Below are positions 8,170 through 15,798 of a DNA stretch of 64,000 nucleotides, one piece after another. The translations under genes were made by a program, and so were the position numbers. Origin of the DNA: Spirochaetota bacterium (lineage in GTDB: Bacteria > Spirochaetota > Spirochaetia > Treponematales > Rectinemataceae); contig JAJUJQ010000010.1 in assembly GCA_029265255.1 (NCBI GenBank), forward strand, positions 1-64,000, in the 5' to 3' direction. The first letter of the stretch is position 1. Every line of letters begins with the position of its first letter. The notes below the pieces were generated by a model that did no database searches, was not told the DNA's origin, and saw only the letters and a list, made by a program, of their open reading frames with translations.

Positions 8170-9027
8170 ATGGCGCGCACACTGCTTTGTATCGTTCCCC
8201 ATCCCGATGACGCCGAATTCGCGGCGGGTGGATTTCTCGCGCGCATGAGCGATGAGGGCGTCCGGGTGCTGCTCGCGGTGGCCACCGATGGGAGCAGAGG
8301 CACCTTTGACACATCAGCGGGGGATCTCGCGGACATACGTCATGCTGAAATGTGCCGGGCTGCGCAGGTTCTGGGCGCTGATGCTCCAATCTCTTTGGGC
8401 TTTGAGGATTTCTCTCTCGACCTGCTCTCTCCGGGTATGCTTAGGGAAAGAATTGCTTATCTGATACGAAGGTACAGGCCCGACATTCTGGTATCGCAGG
8501 ATCCCTTCGGTTACGCCGACCCCCATCCGGATCACCGCGCGCTTGCCATGGCGGTACTGGAAGCGGCTTCCTTTTCCCATTTGCCGCGGCTGTATCCAGA
8601 ACACATCGCCGCAGGCATGGAACCGTGGTTTGTAGTTGAGAAATATTATTACAATCCCTCGCCTGCCCGGGCCAACCGCGTCATCGATATCTCATCGACG
8701 TTTTCCCGCAAGATCGCCGCTCTCCTCGAGCATCGCAGTCAGATCGAATTTCTCGTTGATGACATCCTTTTGCAGCTGCGCCGAGCCGGCCTTGACGCTA
8801 CCGCTGTCGCGGGAATCGAACAAGCCAGTCTTTCCTTTGAAATGAAATGTGGCATCATCGAAGCTGCGCTGCGCCACCAGGCCGAAGAAATCGCGCGCCA
8901 CGCGGACAGGGCCGCCTTCTCGGGGAGCGACGTCTCCTCCGCCCCAATCCTCGCCGAAGCCTTTCACTACGAGCGTTTTCACCCCATCGTGGAGGAAATG
9001 TTACCCCAGCGCCCGATACATGGATGA
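8170..9027 (+). CDS. PIG-L/LmbE-family deacetylase
   Basis: Zn-dependent N-deacetylase fold seen in MshB, BshB and PIG-L. The N-terminal metal motif is PHPDDAEF (His/Asp/Asp) and the second metal motif DPHPDHRA lies near residue 117. Members remove acetyl groups from GlcNAc-linked substrates or act in bacillithiol-like pathways. No glycosyltransferase partner is adjacent, so the substrate is unknown. ATG 8170 has GAGAGG 5-10 nt upstream. 285 residues, slightly longer than BshB1 (about 235) because of a C-terminal helical region. Confidence 0.85.
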   Translation: MARTLLCIVPHPDDAEFAAGGFLARMSDEGVRVLLAVATDGSRGTFDTSAGDLADIRHAEMCRAAQVLGADAPISLGFEDFSLDLLSPGMLRERIAYLIRRYRPDILVSQDPFGYADPHPDHRALAMAVLEAASFSHLPRLYPEHIAAGMEPWFVVEKYYYNPSPARANRVIDISSTFSRKIAALLEHRSQIEFLVDDILLQLRRAGLDATAVAGIEQASLSFEMKCGIIEAALRHQAEEIARHADRAAFSGSDVSSAPILAEAFHYERFHPIVEEMLPQRPIHG

Positions 9028-9105
9028 CTGACCTTAGCCGTGTTCCGGTTTTGCGCGCCATCGGCTATTCCTCTTGCGAAAAATCCTCGAGTGTGGCTTC
9101 ATGAT

Positions 9106-9161
9106 TAGAGATTTAGGCGCGGCGGGGCAACGCGGTGCTTTCCCGCGCGGCGTAATCTCTA
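9106..9161 (+). other. Nested inverted repeat (possible structured leader)
   Basis: Outer arms TAGAGATT (9106-9113) and AATCTCTA (9154-9161) are perfectly complementary, and an inner GCGCGG / CCGCGC pair fits inside. The structure ends 27 nt before the MoaD-like ORF. It has no U-run, so it looks more like a structured 5' leader than a terminator. It does not match a riboswitch class I know. Confidence 0.4.
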
Positions 9162-9188
9162 TTACCATCAGGTGTAGGCTAACACACT

Positions 9189-9422
9189 ATGCGTATTACT
9201 ATCGAATATGTTGGATTTCTCAAGATTGAGGCGGTGAAGTCGGGATCCAGCCTCGAATTTCCTCAAGGAACAACGGTTTCGGAAGTTCTCGATCATCTCA
9301 GGCTGACTGCCGCCTGGCGAAAATATATCATTCCTATCGTCAACAGTGAGCGCTCCGCTTCCGACCGGGTGCTGAACGACGGAGACAGGCTGTTCATTTT
9401 TTTACCGGTGGGCGGAGGATAA
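9189..9422 (+). CDS. MoaD/ThiS-family small sulfur-carrier-like protein
   Basis: 77-residue beta-grasp protein ending in PVGGG. The C-terminal Gly-Gly is the hallmark of MoaD/ThiS/SAMP carriers, which are adenylylated and thiocarboxylated by an E1-like enzyme to donate sulfur. DGDRLFIFLPVGGG matches the family end. No MoaE, MoeB/ThiF or ThiG gene is adjacent, so the pathway (molybdopterin, thiamine, tungstopterin or other) is unresolved. The ribosome site is weak (AGGTG about 15 nt upstream). Confidence 0.8.
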   Translation: MRITIEYVGFLKIEAVKSGSSLEFPQGTTVSEVLDHLRLTAAWRKYIIPIVNSERSASDRVLNDGDRLFIFLPVGGG

Positions 9423-9474
9423 GCGCAACGAGGCTGGAATGTGCAATAAATCATAAAAAAATTCAATCATTTAC

Positions 9475-9503
9475 TTGACAAAAGTAATGATCTCTTCGAC
9501 AAT
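9475..9503 (+). promoter_or_regulatory. Sigma70-type promoter for the lipoprotein gene
   Basis: Perfect -35 TTGACA (9475-9480), a 17-nt spacer, and -10 GACAAT (9498-9503). The predicted start lies about 65 nt before the lipoprotein start codon. Confidence 0.6.
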
Positions 9504-9577
9504 AAAAAGGAATAAATGTTCCTGTGGCTGCGTATCTCTGCGATCGCAAGCTCGCCATCAGGACGGAGGAAAAAGTG

Positions 9578-10348
9578 ATGAACAGGAAAGTGGTCTTGCT
9601 TGGCGGTGCGCTTATCGCGCTCGCGGTTGCCTTCACTTCATGTCAGCTTGGAATAGACAGCGGCGCGGATGCAAAAGCCTTGATATCAAAGGGAACAGTC
9701 CGCATCGTGCTTCCTCGTGTAAATCCCTTTGTGGCAGGCGCAAAAGCATTCGCCTATGTCGACAGTGTCGAGGTAGACTTCTACAAGGGTGAGGAAATCG
9801 TCCAAGCGCTCTATCTCAACAATGCGAATTATGACGAAGCAACCAACACGATTCAGGGATCGGTCGCTGTCCTCGCGGACACCTATGATAAAATGATTGT
9901 GTCGGTTTTCAATCACGCTGTATCGGAAAGTGTTCCTGTCGTTTCGGGTTGGATTACTTCGCCGATCGTTGTTGAGGAAGGGCAGACGATCGATTTCACG
10001 ATTCCCCTGTATCCGTACGAACCGACCTATATCAGCGTCGAGAGCGGGATAGTCGATATATTAGAAATGCCGGCAAATGCCGAACAATGGTTTGCGTTTT
10101 TTGCCCCAACCACGGAGACGCGCGTAACCCTGGTAAGCACGAGCGGCAATCTCGATGCCTACATCTTCGGACCGGATGCGCTTCCTCATCAGGATATTTC
10201 CGGAACAGATGGCGAAGGAACATTGCGGTTTTCAACTCCCAATCTTGAGAATCCGTACTACATTTGCGTGATTTCCAGGCAGACAGGATCGGCAGGGCAG
10301 ATTGGTATCACTGATCCCCGAGGGAACATCAATATCCAGTTCTATTAA
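9578..10348 (+). CDS. Lipoprotein with C-terminal pre-peptidase-like beta domain
   Basis: 256 residues. A signal sequence ends in the lipobox AFTSC, so the mature protein is lipid-anchored in an envelope membrane. The ATG at 9578 is preceded by GGAGGA; upstream extension would spoil the signal peptide. The C-terminal about 100 residues resemble bacterial pre-peptidase C-terminal (PPC-like) beta-sandwich domains: an aromatic strand (EQWFAFFAP), TRVTLVSTSGNLDAYIFGP and YYICVISRQTGSAGQ. The middle part is a beta-rich region of unknown function. No enzymatic domain is seen. It is monocistronic, between its own promoter and a strong terminator. Confidence 0.75.
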   Translation: MNRKVVLLGGALIALAVAFTSCQLGIDSGADAKALISKGTVRIVLPRVNPFVAGAKAFAYVDSVEVDFYKGEEIVQALYLNNANYDEATNTIQGSVAVLADTYDKMIVSVFNHAVSESVPVVSGWITSPIVVEEGQTIDFTIPLYPYEPTYISVESGIVDILEMPANAEQWFAFFAPTTETRVTLVSTSGNLDAYIFGPDALPHQDISGTDGEGTLRFSTPNLENPYYICVISRQTGSAGQIGITDPRGNINIQFY

Positions 10349-10385
10349 GCGCTCCATTCCTTGTCTCGCGCGCGTGAGCGGCATC

Positions 10386-10414
10386 CCGCTGGCCTTTCGG
10401 CCAGCGGTTTTTTT
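10386..10414 (+). terminator. Rho-independent terminator after the lipoprotein gene
   Basis: A 9-bp perfect stem CCGCTGGCC / GGCCAGCGG with a TTTC tetraloop-like loop is followed by seven T residues. It separates the lipoprotein transcript from glpK. Confidence 0.9.
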
Positions 10415-10437
10415 ATCTCTTCAGTGCGAAAATGCGC

Positions 10438-10443
10438 TATACT
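10438..10443 (+). promoter_or_regulatory. -10 element directly upstream of glpK (leaderless start)
   Basis: TATACT lies 6 nt before the glpK ATG at 10450, so transcription would begin at or next to the A of the start codon. There is no Shine-Dalgarno sequence and no clear -35 box. Confidence 0.5.
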
Positions 10444-10449
10444 GCTGCC

Positions 10450-11940
10450 ATGGACCAGAGCAACACCTATATTCTGGCGCTGGATCAGGGAACAACCACG
10501 TCTCGCGCCATTCTGTTCAATCATGATGGCATTATTATCGGTGTCAAACAGATTCCGTTCCGGCAGATATTCCCCAGGCCGGGATGGGTGGAGCACGATC
10601 CGGAGGAAATCTGGCAGACACAGCTCGAAGCGGCGCGTGGCGCTATCGAAGCCGCGCAGATCGAGCCTGGGCAGATCGCCGCGATTGGTATCACCAACCA
10701 GCGCGAGACGACTGTCCTCTGGGAGCGTTCGACCGGCAAGCCGGTCCATAACGCGATTGTCTGGCAATGCCGGCGCTCGAGCGGCATTTGCGACGAATTA
10801 CGAGCCCAGGGTGCCGAGCCGGAGATCCGCGCGCGCACGGGGCTTGTACTCGACGCCTATTTTTCCGGTACCAAACTAACCTGGCTGTTCCGGGAATATC
10901 CCGAGCTTAAGGTTAGGGCCGAACGTGGCGAACTTATGTTCGGGACAATCGATTCATGGCTCATCTACAAACTGACGGGCAGGCACGCGACCGATCCTTC
11001 CAACGCGAGCCGCACCATGCTGTTCAATATCCACAGTCGTCGCTGGGATGAGGATCTGCTCAAAATGCTCGAGGTACCGGCTCGCGTATTGCCTGAGGTG
11101 CTGCCTTCCTCCGGCATTATCGCGTTGTCAAAACCGGAACTGTTCGGAACGGCGATTCCGGTGGCGGGAGCCGCGGGAGATCAACAGGCCGCGCTGTTCG
11201 GGCACGCATGCTTCGAGCCTGGGGATGTAAAGAATACTTACGGCACCGGCTGTTTTACCCTTATGAATACAGGGCCATTCCCGGTCGAGTCGAGAAGCAA
11301 TCTTCTCGCCACCGTCGCGTGGGACCTCGGCAAGGGATATACCTACGCGCTTGAGGGATCGGTGTTCATCGCGGGAGCGGTCATCCAGTGGCTGCGCGAC
11401 CAGATGGGCCTTCTGAGCGATTCGGCCGAGAGTGAGCAGCTGGCGAGGTCGGTTCAGGATAGCCAGGGGGTATATATAGTTCCTGCGTTTGTTGGCCTCG
11501 GTGCGCCCTACTGGGATTCCGAGGCGAGAGGGACAGTGGTAGGCCTGACGCGCGGTACGAGCAAGGCTCATTTTGTGCGGGCAGCCCTTGAGTCGATTGC
11601 CTATCAGTCCATGGACTTGTTCGATGCGATGGAACGTGATTCCGGTCGAACGCTATCTGCCATCAAGGCCGATGGCGGCGCGTCGGGGAACTCCTTCCTC
11701 ATGCAGTTCCAGGCGGATATTACGGGTACCAGGGTCATCCTGCCTGAGGTGAGCGAAACGACCGCGCTTGGAGCGGCATACCTCGCGGGGCTCGCGGTCG
11801 GCTACTGGGCCGGGCTGGAGGATGTGCGGCGCAACTGGCGCATGCGGCGGGAATTCGTACCGAAAATGGATGCCGGGACGCGAGAAGGTCTGGTGAACAG
11901 CTGGCGGAAGGCAGTCGCTACAGCGCGCCAGTACAGATAA
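10450..11940 (+). CDS. glpK: Glycerol kinase
   Basis: FGGY-family kinase phosphorylating glycerol to sn-glycerol 3-phosphate, the substrate of the GlpA/GlpB enzyme encoded at 58214-60888. Motifs: ALDQGTTTSRAILF, TNQRETTVLWER, WQCRR, the FGGY signature region YGTGCFTLMNTG, AGDQQAALFG and DGGASGNSFLMQFQAD. The ATG at 10450 fits the family N-terminus. An ATG at 10432 would add MRYTAA, but that stretch overlaps the -10 hexamer. 496 residues, the usual length. Confidence 0.96.
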   Translation: MDQSNTYILALDQGTTTSRAILFNHDGIIIGVKQIPFRQIFPRPGWVEHDPEEIWQTQLEAARGAIEAAQIEPGQIAAIGITNQRETTVLWERSTGKPVHNAIVWQCRRSSGICDELRAQGAEPEIRARTGLVLDAYFSGTKLTWLFREYPELKVRAERGELMFGTIDSWLIYKLTGRHATDPSNASRTMLFNIHSRRWDEDLLKMLEVPARVLPEVLPSSGIIALSKPELFGTAIPVAGAAGDQQAALFGHACFEPGDVKNTYGTGCFTLMNTGPFPVESRSNLLATVAWDLGKGYTYALEGSVFIAGAVIQWLRDQMGLLSDSAESEQLARSVQDSQGVYIVPAFVGLGAPYWDSEARGTVVGLTRGTSKAHFVRAALESIAYQSMDLFDAMERDSGRTLSAIKADGGASGNSFLMQFQADITGTRVILPEVSETTALGAAYLAGLAVGYWAGLEDVRRNWRMRREFVPKMDAGTREGLVNSWRKAVATARQYR

Positions 11941-11954
11941 GCGATAGTTTGCGG

Positions 11955-11960
11955 TATACT
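11955..11960 (+). promoter_or_regulatory. -10 element 7 nt upstream of the C_GCxxG_C_C gene
   Basis: TATACT ends 7 nt before ATG 11968. The same hexamer and almost the same spacing occur at glpK. AAGGA at 11962-11966 could serve a second ATG at 11974, so a 6-nt-leader mRNA is an alternative to a strictly leaderless one. Confidence 0.45.
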
Positions 11961-11967
11961 CAAGGAC

Positions 11968-12435
11968 ATGAATATGACACGTGCCGAAAGAGCGGTAGCG
12001 CTCCACAAAGCGGGTTCAGCCTGTTCGCAGGCGGTGTTTTCGGTGTTCGCGGAGGAGCTCGGGTTGGATGCGCAGACAGCGCATCGCATCGCGGGAGGGT
12101 TTGGTGGTGGGATTGGGCGACAAGGCCTCACCTGTGGCGCTGTGACAGGTGGAATTATGGCGCTGTCACTAGCGTTGGGAGCATCCGATTCTTCTGATCA
12201 GGAAACCAAGCTCAAACTGTACCAGATCGTTTCGGATTACATGGAGCGGCTGAAGGGGTTCAAGGGAAGCTTGGAATGCCGCGCGCTGCTCGAAGGAGCC
12301 GACTTGTGGACCCAGGAGGGACGGGATCTGATCGCGGCCCGGAATCTTTCGGAACGGGTCTGCAATCCGCTTGTTCAGAGAGCGGTAGAAGAGGTTGAGA
12401 CGATTCTGCGCGGGTTCGGTGCGCTGGAGGGCTGA
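11968..12435 (+). CDS. C_GCxxG_C_C family protein (putative redox)
   Basis: 155-residue helical protein of the C_GCxxG_C_C family, defined by spaced conserved cysteines and thought to bind a metal or FeS centre. Visible: Cys19 (GSACSQAVF), Cys56 in GLTCGAVTGG, Cys104 (SLECRALL) and Cys132 (RVCNPLV), with the glycine-rich loop GGFGGGIGRQG. The function is not established for the family. It heads a three-gene run with a nitroreductase and an adenosine-specific-kinase-family protein. The start could be 11968 or 11974. Confidence 0.87.
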   Translation: MNMTRAERAVALHKAGSACSQAVFSVFAEELGLDAQTAHRIAGGFGGGIGRQGLTCGAVTGGIMALSLALGASDSSDQETKLKLYQIVSDYMERLKGFKGSLECRALLEGADLWTQEGRDLIAARNLSERVCNPLVQRAVEEVETILRGFGALEG

Positions 12436-12437
12436 TC

Positions 12438-13208
12438 ATGCAATACGAACGCTTTGAGGGACGATGGTTTCTCAAGTCGAATTGGCACTTGGTGAAGAGC
12501 GGGCAGTCGGATCAGAGTAGAGGTGTTCCACCTCCCCCGCAGGAAGAACCGCCAGCTCCGGAAGACTGCGTGATTACGTTGCCGCCGCCGGCTCCCACAG
12601 GAACGCCCGATATGAAAAAAGTTATGCCCAGGTCATTGCCTGAGGCCTTGTATCAGCTTCTCGCCAGCCGCAAATCGCGGCGCAAATTTACCGAAGAATC
12701 GCTTTCGCTTGAGGAGCTGTCCTTCCTGCTGTGGGCGGTTGAAGGCGTCAAGGAAAATAAAGGAAAATATTCATTCCGTACCACACCATCGGGCGGAGCG
12801 CGTCATCCGCTGGACATCTATGTGTTCGCGCACCGAGTGCAGGGACTCAACCCGGGCTTGTACCGCTATCTGCCGGTGGAGCATCAACTTGTGCTCGAGC
12901 GTCAGGGAGATGATTTCAATTCGCTGGACGAGGCTCTCAATGGCCAGTTCTGGAACGCCGCCTGCTACTTCATCTGGGCGGCTGTGCCGTATCGCAGTGA
13001 ATGGCGATATGGAAAAGCGGCCGACAAGCTGGTTGCGCTCGATGCCGGCCACTCGTGCCAGAACCTGTATCTGGCGTGCGAAGCGCTCGGCCTGGGGACA
13101 TGCGCGATTGGCGCGTACGACCAGGAAAGGCTCGATGCCTGGCTCGGGCTTGATGGGGAGGATATGTTTGCGCTGTACGCGGCGCCGGTAGGGCGTCCCG
13201 CGGTTTGA
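12438..13208 (+). CDS. SagB-type nitroreductase-family oxidoreductase
   Basis: FMN-dependent nitroreductase-fold enzyme of the SagB/ThcOx type. The core starts near residue 65: SRKSRRKFTEESLSLEELS, then FRTTPSGGARHPLDIYVFAH, and the C-terminal DAGHSCQNLYLACEALGLGTCAIGAYD. SagB relatives oxidise azolines in peptide natural products, but many stand-alone copies have unknown substrates. No precursor peptide or cyclodehydratase is nearby, so bacteriocin synthesis is not supported. Residues 25-55 are Pro-rich and probably disordered. It starts 2 nt after the preceding stop codon. 256 residues. Confidence 0.88.
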   Translation: MQYERFEGRWFLKSNWHLVKSGQSDQSRGVPPPPQEEPPAPEDCVITLPPPAPTGTPDMKKVMPRSLPEALYQLLASRKSRRKFTEESLSLEELSFLLWAVEGVKENKGKYSFRTTPSGGARHPLDIYVFAHRVQGLNPGLYRYLPVEHQLVLERQGDDFNSLDEALNGQFWNAACYFIWAAVPYRSEWRYGKAADKLVALDAGHSCQNLYLACEALGLGTCAIGAYDQERLDAWLGLDGEDMFALYAAPVGRPAV

Positions 13209-13262
13209 GACAGCGTTGCGAACCAGCGCGCGGAATCACAAGACAGTCAGGAGGAGCAGTGT

Positions 13263-13748
13263 ATGACCATTGAAACCGTAAAGCTTGAAATTCCCGAGAA
13301 TTGCAATATTGTTGTAGGGCAGACGCATTTCATCAAGAGCGTGGAAGACATCGCTGAAATCATGATGGCCTCGGTACCGGGCGTCAAATTCGGGCTTGCG
13401 TTCAATGAGGCGTCGGGCCCCTGTCTGATCCGCACCGAAGGGACCGATCCACCCCTCGTAAAGGCAGCTGAGACCATGGCCCGCGCGGTGGCCGCGGGAC
13501 ATACCTTCTATCTCGTGATCGGTCCGGGGGCTTTCCCTATAAATGTACTCGATCGGATCAAGGCCTGTCCGGAGGTATGCCGCGTCTTCTGCGCGACGGC
13601 CAATCCGGTTGAGGTGATTCGTGCCGTAACGGAGCAGGGAGCGGGTATTCTTGGTGTGGTGGATGGTTTTTCGCCCAAGGGGACGGAGGGTGAGCAGGAT
13701 AAGGCGGCCCGAAAGGCAATGCTTCGGAGGTTTGGCTACAAGTTTTAG
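13263..13748 (+). CDS. Adenosine-specific kinase family protein (PF04008-type)
   Basis: 161-residue protein matching the small adenosine-specific kinase family common in archaea and anaerobic bacteria. Signatures: NIVVGQTHFIKSVEDI, KFGLAFNEASGPCLIR, HTFYLVIGPGAFPINVLDRI and CATANPVEV. The family name rests on limited structural and binding evidence, so the reaction should be treated as tentative. The start at 13263 is supported by AGGAGGAGC. It is separated by 54 nt from the nitroreductase and probably shares its transcript. Confidence 0.85.
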   Translation: MTIETVKLEIPENCNIVVGQTHFIKSVEDIAEIMMASVPGVKFGLAFNEASGPCLIRTEGTDPPLVKAAETMARAVAAGHTFYLVIGPGAFPINVLDRIKACPEVCRVFCATANPVEVIRAVTEQGAGILGVVDGFSPKGTEGEQDKAARKAMLRRFGYKF

Positions 13749-13783
13749 TACACGGAGAGCGCGGCGGCGCGATCGCGTGAATC

Positions 13784-14725
13784 TCAGTGTGAGCGGCGCG
13801 AGCGAAACATGCCACTCTGCGCGTCGAAATAGACGCCAGGCAGATTGAACGCGCGGTCAATGGCTCCAGAACGGGCGATGAAAAATGGCGTCCCCGAGGA
13901 AAAACGGTGTTCCCGGTCCAGGAGCCAGAGCTCGTCAGCGCTGCGAAGCGCGAGCTCGATTTCGTGGGTGCAGAGAATGACGGCTTTTCGGGCCTGTCGG
14001 GCAAGGCGCTGCGCGAGATCGAATATCTCGATTCGGGAGGGAGCATCGAGGAAGGCTGTCGGTTCGTCGAGCATGAGAATGGGCGTATCTTGAGCCACCG
14101 CGCGCGCTATCTGCACCTTTTGACGCTCACCGTCGGAGAGGCTTGTGAAGGCACGCCGGCCAAATCCGCTCATACCAACAAGCGCAAGTGCTTCCGCAAT
14201 GTGCCGATGGTCTTCAGGGCTGAGTCGGTTGCGAGCGCTGGTAAAGGGATACCGTCCGAAGGCAACAAATTCCGCGACCGTCAGGTAGCCTGTTTCGATG
14301 TGCTCGTTGAACACGCACGCAAGAAGCCCCGCCCGCTCTTCCACGCTAAGATGGTTCATGTTCTGCCCCGCAAGACTGATTGTCCCGGCAAGAGGTGGCT
14401 GAAGTCCCGCAAGTGTACGAAGCAATGTGGATTTGCCAGCGCCATTGGGGCCGACCAGCGCGATAAGATGGCCTTCGATGGCGCGCACAGAAATACCGCG
14501 AGAAAGAACGGTCTGCGTGTGTCCCTGTTTCCAGCCGATGGCGAGATCGGATGCGGTCATCACAGGCTCCGTTTCCAGCGTGGAGGAATAGGGGGACATA
14601 TCTCCAATTGCGGTATGGAGGAGAAAGTCACCTGCCTTGGCAGGGGCAGTGCTGTGTCCATGGGAAGATGACGAGGCTGTATCAGGTATGCCAGGTACAT
14701 GGCGAGGGCTCTGCCGCATGCTCAT
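13784..14725 (-). CDS. btuD: ABC transporter ATPase for cobalamin/cobinamide (BtuD/FecE type)
   Basis: Nucleotide-binding subunit of a type II ABC importer. Walker A GPNGAGKST, signature LSDGERQKVQIARA, Walker B ILMLDEPTAFLD and H-loop LCTHEIE are intact. The start at 14725 overlaps the permease stop in ATGA behind AAGGAGA. A longer upstream frame inside the permease gene is not coding. Residues 1-50 form a Ser/His/Pro-rich extension before the ABC domain, so 313 residues is about 55 longer than usual. Placed under a B12 riboswitch with the permease and binding protein. Confidence 0.9.
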   Translation of the reverse strand: MSMRQSPRHVPGIPDTASSSSHGHSTAPAKAGDFLLHTAIGDMSPYSSTLETEPVMTASDLAIGWKQGHTQTVLSRGISVRAIEGHLIALVGPNGAGKSTLLRTLAGLQPPLAGTISLAGQNMNHLSVEERAGLLACVFNEHIETGYLTVAEFVAFGRYPFTSARNRLSPEDHRHIAEALALVGMSGFGRRAFTSLSDGERQKVQIARAVAQDTPILMLDEPTAFLDAPSRIEIFDLAQRLARQARKAVILCTHEIELALRSADELWLLDREHRFSSGTPFFIARSGAIDRAFNLPGVYFDAQSGMFRSRRSH

Positions 14726-15798
14726 GATTCGGTTCTCCTTAAAAACAGCGACATGATGAGCGGCGCGCCAATGAGCGCCAGCAGCGGGTTGACCGGCAGC
14801 ATACCCTTGCCAGGGAGCGACGAAATGATATCGGCAAGCAGAGCAACACAGATACCGGTAAGGGCGGAGACAGGCAGGAGCAGACGGTGTTCTGCGCTGC
14901 GAGTAAGAAGCCGCGCTGCGTGCGGCGCGGCGATACCGAGAAACGCGATCGGGCCACAGAACGCCGTTGCACTCCCTGCGAGCACTGCCGCGGCGATCAG
15001 AAGCCGCGTTCTCGACGCGCGGACTCGAATGCCGATCGTCGTGGCGAAGCGCTCTCCAACAAGAAAGGCATTCAGGGATTTCGTGTCGCGCAGCGCGAGC
15101 ACAAAGCCACCGATCACCGCGCCCGCGAACCATGGGATTTCCTTCCAGGTGACGCCGCCAAAAGAGCCATAGGTCCATGCCAAGTACAGTTGCACTTTTT
15201 GAGGCGCTCCAAAATACACGAGTAGCGAAACGACGCTCGACGCAAGATACCCGACCAGAATTCCCATGATAAGGACGGTCACTACCTGCTCAAATCGCCG
15301 CGCGATCAACAGAATGAGAACGAGCACAGCCCCTGCGCCCAGACTGGCGGCGATAACCAGCATGAAGTAGCCGAGCGGAGGGAGGCTGCCGATCATGGTA
15401 GCCGACGAGCCTGCGGCACTTCCAGTGAACATCAGAAGTGCGACGCCGATCGAGGCGCCAGCTCCGATGCCTAGCGAGTCTGGGCCTGCCAGAGGGTTTC
15501 TGAATATTGACTGCAGAATGAGACCTGCTGAAGCAAGCCCCCCGCCGGCAAGGATTGCCGTGAGCAGCTTGGGAAGCCTGAAGATCCTGATAATGGTATC
15601 CCATTCTTCGCGCGGCGGGGTTCCGATAAGAACCTGCCAAATGGCACTGAGCGGAATGCGTACGGAGCCCACCGCGCTGTCGATAAGCGAAAGCAGCGCC
15701 GCGAACGCCGCAAGACCCGCAAGCAGAAGCCAGCGATGGCTCCGTGCCCTTTGGTATTCGCCACCAGGCGGCGACAGCGGTTCATTCACCGCGTTCAC
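14722..15798 (-). CDS. btuC: ABC transporter permease for cobalamin/cobinamide (FecCD family)
   Basis: 358-residue FecCD-family permease with about ten membrane helices. Family motifs: RLPKLLTAILAGGGLASAG near the N-terminus, FRNPLAGPDSLGIGAGA, and GPIAFLGIAAPHAARLL followed by the coupling-helix region. It forms the membrane channel with BtuD. The start at 15798 overlaps the end of the btuF gene. The sequence alone cannot separate B12 from siderophore transport; the upstream cobalamin riboswitch favours B12. Confidence 0.92.
   Translation of the reverse strand: MNAVNEPLSPPGGEYQRARSHRWLLLAGLAAFAALLSLIDSAVGSVRIPLSAIWQVLIGTPPREEWDTIIRIFRLPKLLTAILAGGGLASAGLILQSIFRNPLAGPDSLGIGAGASIGVALLMFTGSAAGSSATMIGSLPPLGYFMLVIAASLGAGAVLVLILLIARRFEQVVTVLIMGILVGYLASSVVSLLVYFGAPQKVQLYLAWTYGSFGGVTWKEIPWFAGAVIGGFVLALRDTKSLNAFLVGERFATTIGIRVRASRTRLLIAAAVLAGSATAFCGPIAFLGIAAPHAARLLTRSAEHRLLLPVSALTGICVALLADIISSLPGKGMLPVNPLLALIGAPLIMSLFLRRTES

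Noticed and set aside
12438..13208. Thiazole/oxazole-modified peptide (SagB) cluster
   Set aside because: There is no YcaO cyclodehydratase, precursor peptide or exporter nearby; only the nitroreductase domain is present.
13784..15178. A 464-residue version of the BtuD ATPase
   Set aside because: The extra N-terminal part lies inside the btuC permease in another frame. The ATGA overlap at 14725 with AAGGAGA gives the real start.
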